A stretch of 64,000 nucleotides of DNA from Pantoea septica. Its GTDB lineage: Bacteria; Pseudomonadota; Gammaproteobacteria; Enterobacterales; Enterobacteriaceae. The notes under the pieces are model-generated. The model saw nothing but the letters and a program-made list of their open reading frames with translations. It was not told where the DNA came from and did not search any database. Of the stretch, positions 63,242 through 64,000 are shown one piece after another. Position 1 is the stretch's first letter; every line of letters starts with the position of its first letter. The translations under genes were made by a program, and so were the position numbers. The DNA lies in assembly GCF_002095575.1 (NCBI RefSeq), contig NZ_MLJJ01000009.1:59858-123857 (forward strand), read 5' to 3'.

Positions 63242-64000
63242 TTAGGCGGTGGCGGTGGAAAAGCCGTCAAAACGCGGCAGCGGATGCTGGCGATAAAACT
63301 GACTCAGGTGACGATACATCGCCGGAAAGCGCTCGTATAACAAATCAGGTGCGGTAAAAAAATATTCGGACAGCACGGCGAAGCACTCGGCGGGATCGCT
63401 GGCGGCGTAGGGATCGATGGTCGCGGCCTGCTCGCCGACCAGTTCGACCTCGTTTTCAATCTCGTCCATCGCGGCGCGCAGATCTTTTTCCCATACCGCC
63501 ACATCACGCAGCGCCATCACCGGTATGCCGCTGGTATAGCCGCGGCCGCGCGCGTCGAGCTTGTGCGCCACCTCATGGATCACCAGGTTGTAGCCGGAGA
63601 GATCGAAGGCGTCCTGAAGGTCGAGCCAGTTGAGTACTATCGGGCCCTGCGTCCAGCTCTGCCCGGCATGCACCGTGGCGGCGTGATGCACCAGTCCCTG
63701 TTCATCTTCCCAGCTGTCCGCTACCTCGAAAGGTTCCGGGTAGATCAGCACGTCGTGAAAGCCGTCGAGCCACTCCAGCCCCAGCTTTAGCACCGGCAGA
63801 CAGAAGAGCAGGGCGAGCCGCGCGCTGTGCAGTTCGTCCAGCTCGACGCCCTGCAGCGGCACCAGCTTCTTCTGCTGCAGGAAACGCTGCGCCATGGCGA
63901 TCAGCGCCTGCTGCTCATCCTCGTCCAGCCAGCTGAACACCGGCTGCGCCAGCGCCTCACGCCAGGGAAGATCGGCAAGGACGGTGCGGTTCTCGTTTTT
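63242..64000 (-). CDS. mtfA: Mlc titration factor MtfA (5' end outside the window)
   Basis: A 252-codon visible part of MtfA, a zinc aminopeptidase that binds the glucose repressor Mlc and so affects ptsG expression. The HExxH zinc site is in IHEVAHKLD, and the [12 protein letters not shown] and [17 protein letters not shown] segments match E. coli. The frame stays open through the window edge, with [10 protein letters not shown] upstream of the internal GTG codon at 63940 aligning with E. coli residues near 18-27, so the true start is beyond 64000. Confidence 0.93.
   Translation of the reverse strand, partial: KNENRTVLADLPWREALAQPVFSWLDEDEQQALIAMAQRFLQQKKLVPLQGVELDELHSARLALLFCLPVLKLGLEWLDGFHDVLIYPEPFEVADSWEDEQGLVHHAATVHAGQSWTQGPIVLNWLDLQDAFDLSGYNLVIHEVAHKLDARGRGYTSGIPVMALRDVAVWEKDLRAAMDEIENEVELVGEQAATIDPYAASDPAECFAVLSEYFFTAPDLLYERFPAMYRHLSQFYRQHPLPRFDGFSTATA

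Overview
The window is chromosomal DNA of a GC-rich enterobacterium. The order of CysB/Cbl-type regulator, AMP nucleosidase (amn), YeeO-type MATE pump, tRNA-Asn and mtfA resembles the E. coli cbl/amn/yeeO/asn-tRNA/mtfA neighbourhood. The high GC content and the extra catabolic and transport operons point to the Erwiniaceae (Pantoea, Erwinia or Mixta); this is inference, and the genus cannot be fixed from sequence alone. No prophage, insertion sequence, plasmid function or CRISPR array was seen.

Layout. 1-2.9 kb: 3' end of a cbl-like LysR gene, an O-methyltransferase (minus strand) and a GabD-type semialdehyde dehydrogenase. 3.0-18.4 kb: a long plus-strand catabolic and transport cluster (aldehyde dehydrogenase, HAD hydrolase, two FAD amine/amino-acid oxidases, a complete Dpp-type ABC importer, GNAT, 2-hydroxyacid dehydrogenase, M20 amidohydrolase, class III aminotransferase, Lrp/AsnC regulator). 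In front of it are an NtrC-like site, an IHF-like site and a -24/-12 sigma-54 promoter. 18.5-25.8 kb: GNAT, hydantoinase/oxoprolinase HyuA-HyuB, a pyruvate-oxidase-like ThDP enzyme and an SDR. 25.8-28.0 kb: a membrane GGDEF-EAL protein, divergent from the phosphonate genes. 28.2-39.7 kb: a Pho-box-controlled C-P lyase locus, phnFGHIJKLMNP then phnCDE1E2, in which phnP carries a +1 frameshift. 39.7-46.7 kb: a hybrid sensor kinase and an OmpR-type regulator on either side of a ribose-type ABC importer. 46.7-48.5 kb: a purine permease behind two PurR-like boxes. 48.7-49.5 kb: a membrane-anchored coiled-coil protein made of 21-bp tandem repeats. 49.5-56.3 kb: amn, divergent from a branched-chain amino-acid-type ABC operon that has its own NtrC-like site and sigma-54 promoter. 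56.4-64 kb: yeeO-like MATE pump, an unannotated 56-aa ORF, a serine protease fused to a DNA/RNA non-specific nuclease, SDR, mannose-6-phosphate isomerase-like protein, alpha/beta hydrolase, tRNA-Asn and mtfA (its 5' end lies outside the window).

How it works together. Much of the region looks like nutrient scavenging: nitrogen (two separate NtrC/sigma-54 modules driving importers and amine catabolism), phosphorus (Pho boxes in front of both phn units), purines and sugars. The strongest candidate for an undescribed system is the 600-aa protease-nuclease fusion at 58281-60083. It keeps all recognisable catalytic residues of both enzymes, lacks a signal peptide and sits alone between terminators near a tRNA gene.
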